Part shown: piece after piece, positions 5,122 through 7,927 of the stretch
Layout: each line of letters starts with the position of its first letter
Position numbering within the stretch: position 1 is the stretch's first letter
Assembly: GCF_035515275.1 (NCBI RefSeq)
Contig: NZ_DATJBQ010000014.1
Coordinates: 1 to 7,927, forward strand
Direction: 5' to 3'
Source of the DNA: Pusillimonas sp035515275
Lineage (GTDB): Bacteria > Pseudomonadota > Gammaproteobacteria > Burkholderiales > Burkholderiaceae_B
DNA: 7,927 nt
Notes under the pieces: generated by a model
What the model saw: the letters and a program-made list of their open reading frames with translations, nothing else
Databases searched by the model: none
What the model was told of the DNA's origin: nothing
Made by a program: the position numbers and the translations under genes

Positions 5122-7853
5122 AAAAGCTCATCGGCAGCCGTAACGACAGGCTACTCAAAAAGTACCGTAAGCAGGTAGCGCAGATCAACGCTCTGGAGCC
5201 GTCGCTTGCTGCGTTGTCTGACGACGAGCTCAAGGCCAAGACAGACGAGTTTCGGCAAAAGTACGCAGCAGGCTCCTCGTTGGACGATCTGCTGGTCGAA
5301 GCCTATGCCGTGGTGCGTGAAGCAAGTAAGCGGGTATTCGGCATGCGCCACTTTGATGTGCAGATGCTTGGGGCCATTGCTTTGCATAATGGTCAGATTG
5401 CCGAGATGCGCACGGGCGAGGGCAAGACCCTCATGGCCACGCTTAGTGTGTATCTGAATGCCTTGTCGGGCAAGGGCGTGCACGTCGTTACGGTCAACGA
5501 CTACTTGGCGCGTCGCGATGCCGAATGGATGGGCCGCCTGTACAACTTTCTGAATATGTCGGTGGGTGTGGTGGTTCCCCAGCAACCCAACGAAGAAAAA
5601 ATAGCCGCCTATGCGGCCGATATTACCTACGGAACCAATAACGAATACGGCTTTGATTATTTGCGCGACAACATGGAGTACCGCGCCGAAGACCGCCGTC
5701 AGCGTCCACTTTCGTACGCCATTGTCGACGAGGTTGACTCTATTCTCATCGACGAGGCGCGCACGCCGCTGATCATCTCGGGCCAGGCCGAAGACAACAC
5801 CCAGTTGTACATTGCCATGAATGTCGTGCCGCCGCTGCTGACGCGCATGGCCTCCGAGCCCAAGCCGCACGAGCCCGAGCCCGAGGGCGACTTCTGGGTC
5901 GACGAAAAAGCGCAGCAGGTGCATTTGTCCGAAGCCGGCATGGTCAAGGCAGAGCAGACGCTGACCAATCTCGGAATGCTTCCGGAAGGCGAGTCGCTAT
6001 ACGATCCAAGGCATATTTCGCTCATTCATCATTTGATGGTCGCATTACGTGCTCACAACTTGTTCTTCCGCGATCAGCAGTACGTGGTTCAGAATGATGA
6101 AGTGGTCATTGTGGATGAATTCACCGGTCGCCTGATGGCGGGTCGGCGCTGGTCCGACGGCCTGCACCAGGCCGTTGAAGCCAAAGAAGGTGTGCGTATT
6201 CAGCACGAGAACCAGACGCTGGCCTCGATCACCTTCCAGAATTATTTCCGCATGTACGATAAGCTGGCCGGCATGACCGGTACGGCCGACACCGAGGCAT
6301 TCGAGTTTCAGTCCATTTACGGGCTCGAAACCGTCATCATTCCCACGAATCGTCCGATGCAGCGCGACGACCAGAATGACCAGGTTTTCAAGACCGATGC
6401 CGAAAAATACAACGCGATCCTTGCCGACATCAAAGATTGTCACGAGCGTGGCCAGCCGGTGTTGGTGGGCACCACCAGTATCGAGAACTCCGAGTTGCTG
6501 TCGGGTCTGCTGGACAAGGCTGGGCTGCCCCACGAAGTGCTTAACGCCAAGCAGCATGCGCGCGAAGCCGAAATCGTTGCCGAAGCGGGCAAGCCCGGTC
6601 ACATTACCATCGCCACCAACATGGCGGGCCGCGGAACCGACATTGTCCTGGGCGGAAGCATTGAAAAACAAGTTGCGCTGATCCAGGCTGATGAGTCGGC
6701 CTCCGCTGAAGAAAAAGCCGGCCGCATTGAACGGGTCAAAGCTGAATGGGCGCCCGCCAACGCGGCCGTCAAGGCTGCCGGCGGCCTGCGCATTATCGGT
6801 ACCGAAAGGCATGAATCCCGCCGCATCGACAACCAGTTGCGCGGTCGTGCGGGTCGTCAGGGCGACCCAGGCTCTTCGCGCTTTTATTTGTCGCTTGACG
6901 ATTCGCTGATGCGCATTTTTGCCGGCGACCGGGTCCGTGCCATTATGGAGCGCCTGCGTTTGCCGGAAGGCGAGCCGATAGAGGCGCGCATGGTGTCGCG
7001 CTCAATTGAGTCGGCGCAGCGCAAGGTCGAGGCGCGCAACTTCGATATTCGTAAGCAACTGCTCGAATACGATGATGTGTCCAATGACCAGCGCAAGGTG
7101 CTGTACGCTCAGCGTAACGAGGTTCTCGAGTCTGCCGACGTGTCCGAGTCCATTCAGAACCTTTGCCACGCTGCCGTGCACGAGCTGTTCCGGACGCATG
7201 TTCCCGAAGGCAGCATGGAAGAGCAATGGGATCTTGCGGCGCTCGAGGCGACGCTCGAAGCCGATTGGCATGTTCAGGTGCCCTTGGTACAAATGCTCGA
7301 GCAAGAACCCAATATTTCGGACGATGAGCTCCTGGAGCGCGTTCTGACCGAAGCCCGCCGCATGTACGACGAGAAGGTCGAGCTGGTGGGCCGCGACAAT
7401 TGGGCGCCCTTCGAGCGCTCGGTGCTGCTGCAATCCATCGACACGAACTGGCGCGCGCATTTGTCGGCGCTTGATCACTTGCGTCAGGGTATTCATTTGC
7501 GAGGCTATGCGCAAAAGGATCCGAAGCAGGAATACAAGCGCGAGGCATTCGAGCTGTTCTCGGAAATGCTTGATCGCGTGCGCGATGAGGTGATCAAGGT
7601 ATTGCTCACTGTTCGCATTCAGTCAGCGGAGCAGGTCGAGGTGGCTGAGGCCGAAACGCCTGCGCTCGAGAATGTTACATACCATCATTCGGACTATGAC
7701 GCGGCGCTTAGCGGCGAAGATCCGGGTATTGCGGAAGCGGCTACGGGCCGTCAGGCAGTTCCCGACGGAGCCGTTCCGAAGGTCGGGCGCAATGATCCTT
7801 GTCCTTGCGGTAGCGGCAAGAAGTACAAGCAGTGTCACGGGAAGCTTAACTAG
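5106..7853 (+). CDS. secA: Preprotein translocase ATPase SecA
   Basis: SecA is the motor ATPase that pushes unfolded preproteins through SecYEG. The product is 915 residues, close to the 901 of E. coli. In order: N-terminal helix (MVSLLKKLIG), Walker A MRTGEGKT at 101-108, the helicase motif VDEVDSILIDEART at about 207-220 within NBD1, the preprotein cross-linking domain in the following region (about 220-370), NBD2 with NMAGRGTDIVLGG and QLRGRAGRQGD, the helical scaffold and wing domains, then an acidic linker. The C-terminal zinc motif CPC...CH uses Cys899, Cys901, Cys910 and His911 and binds SecB and phospholipid. ATG 5106 is the only possible start: a TAG in frame at 5076-5078 closes the frame and no other ATG, GTG or TTG lies between. 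No Shine-Dalgarno site precedes it. Identification is secure. Confidence 0.98.
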   Translation: MVSLLKKLIGSRNDRLLKKYRKQVAQINALEPSLAALSDDELKAKTDEFRQKYAAGSSLDDLLVEAYAVVREASKRVFGMRHFDVQMLGAIALHNGQIAEMRTGEGKTLMATLSVYLNALSGKGVHVVTVNDYLARRDAEWMGRLYNFLNMSVGVVVPQQPNEEKIAAYAADITYGTNNEYGFDYLRDNMEYRAEDRRQRPLSYAIVDEVDSILIDEARTPLIISGQAEDNTQLYIAMNVVPPLLTRMASEPKPHEPEPEGDFWVDEKAQQVHLSEAGMVKAEQTLTNLGMLPEGESLYDPRHISLIHHLMVALRAHNLFFRDQQYVVQNDEVVIVDEFTGRLMAGRRWSDGLHQAVEAKEGVRIQHENQTLASITFQNYFRMYDKLAGMTGTADTEAFEFQSIYGLETVIIPTNRPMQRDDQNDQVFKTDAEKYNAILADIKDCHERGQPVLVGTTSIENSELLSGLLDKAGLPHEVLNAKQHAREAEIVAEAGKPGHITIATNMAGRGTDIVLGGSIEKQVALIQADESASAEEKAGRIERVKAEWAPANAAVKAAGGLRIIGTERHESRRIDNQLRGRAGRQGDPGSSRFYLSLDDSLMRIFAGDRVRAIMERLRLPEGEPIEARMVSRSIESAQRKVEARNFDIRKQLLEYDDVSNDQRKVLYAQRNEVLESADVSESIQNLCHAAVHELFRTHVPEGSMEEQWDLAALEATLEADWHVQVPLVQMLEQEPNISDDELLERVLTEARRMYDEKVELVGRDNWAPFERSVLLQSIDTNWRAHLSALDHLRQGIHLRGYAQKDPKQEYKREAFELFSEMLDRVRDEVIKVLLTVRIQSAEQVEVAEAETPALENVTYHHSDYDAALSGEDPGIAEAATGRQAVPDGAVPKVGRNDPCPCGSGKKYKQCHGKLN

Positions 7854-7863
7854 AGTTAGTTTT
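7846..7863 (+). terminator. Weak candidate terminator of secA
   Basis: TTAAC and GTTAG around TAGA, overlapping the secA stop, form a short AT-rich stem (one G-T pair) followed by TTTT at 7860-7863. The stem is much weaker than typical intrinsic terminators, so this is only a candidate. Confidence 0.2.
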
Positions 7864-7925
7864 GAGTCTTTAAGCGCTGTGGTTGGCTATTGGGTAGTAA
7901 CTATTTGAGTTCTTGAGCGGTGCGG
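7861..7925 (+). repeat. Imperfect direct repeat after secA
   Basis: A segment beginning TTTGAGT-CTTTAAGCG (7861-7882) recurs as TTTGAGTTCTTGAGCGG (7904-7925). About 18 of 22 positions agree if a one-base gap is allowed in each copy. The copies are offset by 43 bp, close to four helical turns. They lie in the gap after secA, at the window edge, so the downstream gene is unknown. Confidence 0.35.
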
Positions 7926-7927
7926 GG

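Overview
This window is ordinary conserved chromosome from a betaproteobacterium. It is the downstream end of the division and cell-wall (dcw) cluster followed by secA. The gene order ftsA - ftsZ - lpxC - (reverse) dciA-type gene - M23 peptidase - secA, and the FtsZ, LpxC and SecA sequences, resemble the Bordetella/Achromobacter/Pusillimonas group (Alcaligenaceae). That placement rests on remembered family resemblance, not on a search. Base use is moderately GC-rich and looks even across the genes. I see no insertion sequences, tRNA or rRNA genes, CRISPR arrays or phage genes.

Layout. Bases 1-887 hold the last ~70% of ftsA, whose start lies before the window. After a 167-bp gap rich in A and T runs comes ftsZ (1055-2227) with a good ribosome binding site. 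The 266-bp ftsZ-lpxC gap holds two stem-loop regions and a likely lpxC promoter with a near-consensus -10 box. lpxC (2494-3417) is complete. It converges on a dciA-type gene on the minus strand (3974-3495). A membrane-anchored M23 metallopeptidase gene (3990-4988) diverges from dciA, with only 15 bp between the two start codons. After a 117-bp gap comes full-length secA (5106-7853). The last 74 bases contain a weak possible terminator and an imperfect direct repeat.

How the genes work together. FtsA and FtsZ form the membrane-anchored division ring. LpxC performs the committed step of lipid A synthesis, so outer-membrane supply sits next to division. The M23 enzyme has all its catalytic residues and probably cuts peptidoglycan cross-links outside the inner membrane. 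SecA drives protein export, including export of envelope proteins. The dciA-type protein probably acts in replicative helicase loading, the one non-envelope role here.

I found no clearly new system. The points most worth checking are regulatory: a 29-codon reading frame overlapping the start of secA, which has no visible Shine-Dalgarno site; an imperfect inverted repeat and a leader hairpin around the lpxC promoter; and the 15-bp divergent dciA/M23 junction.
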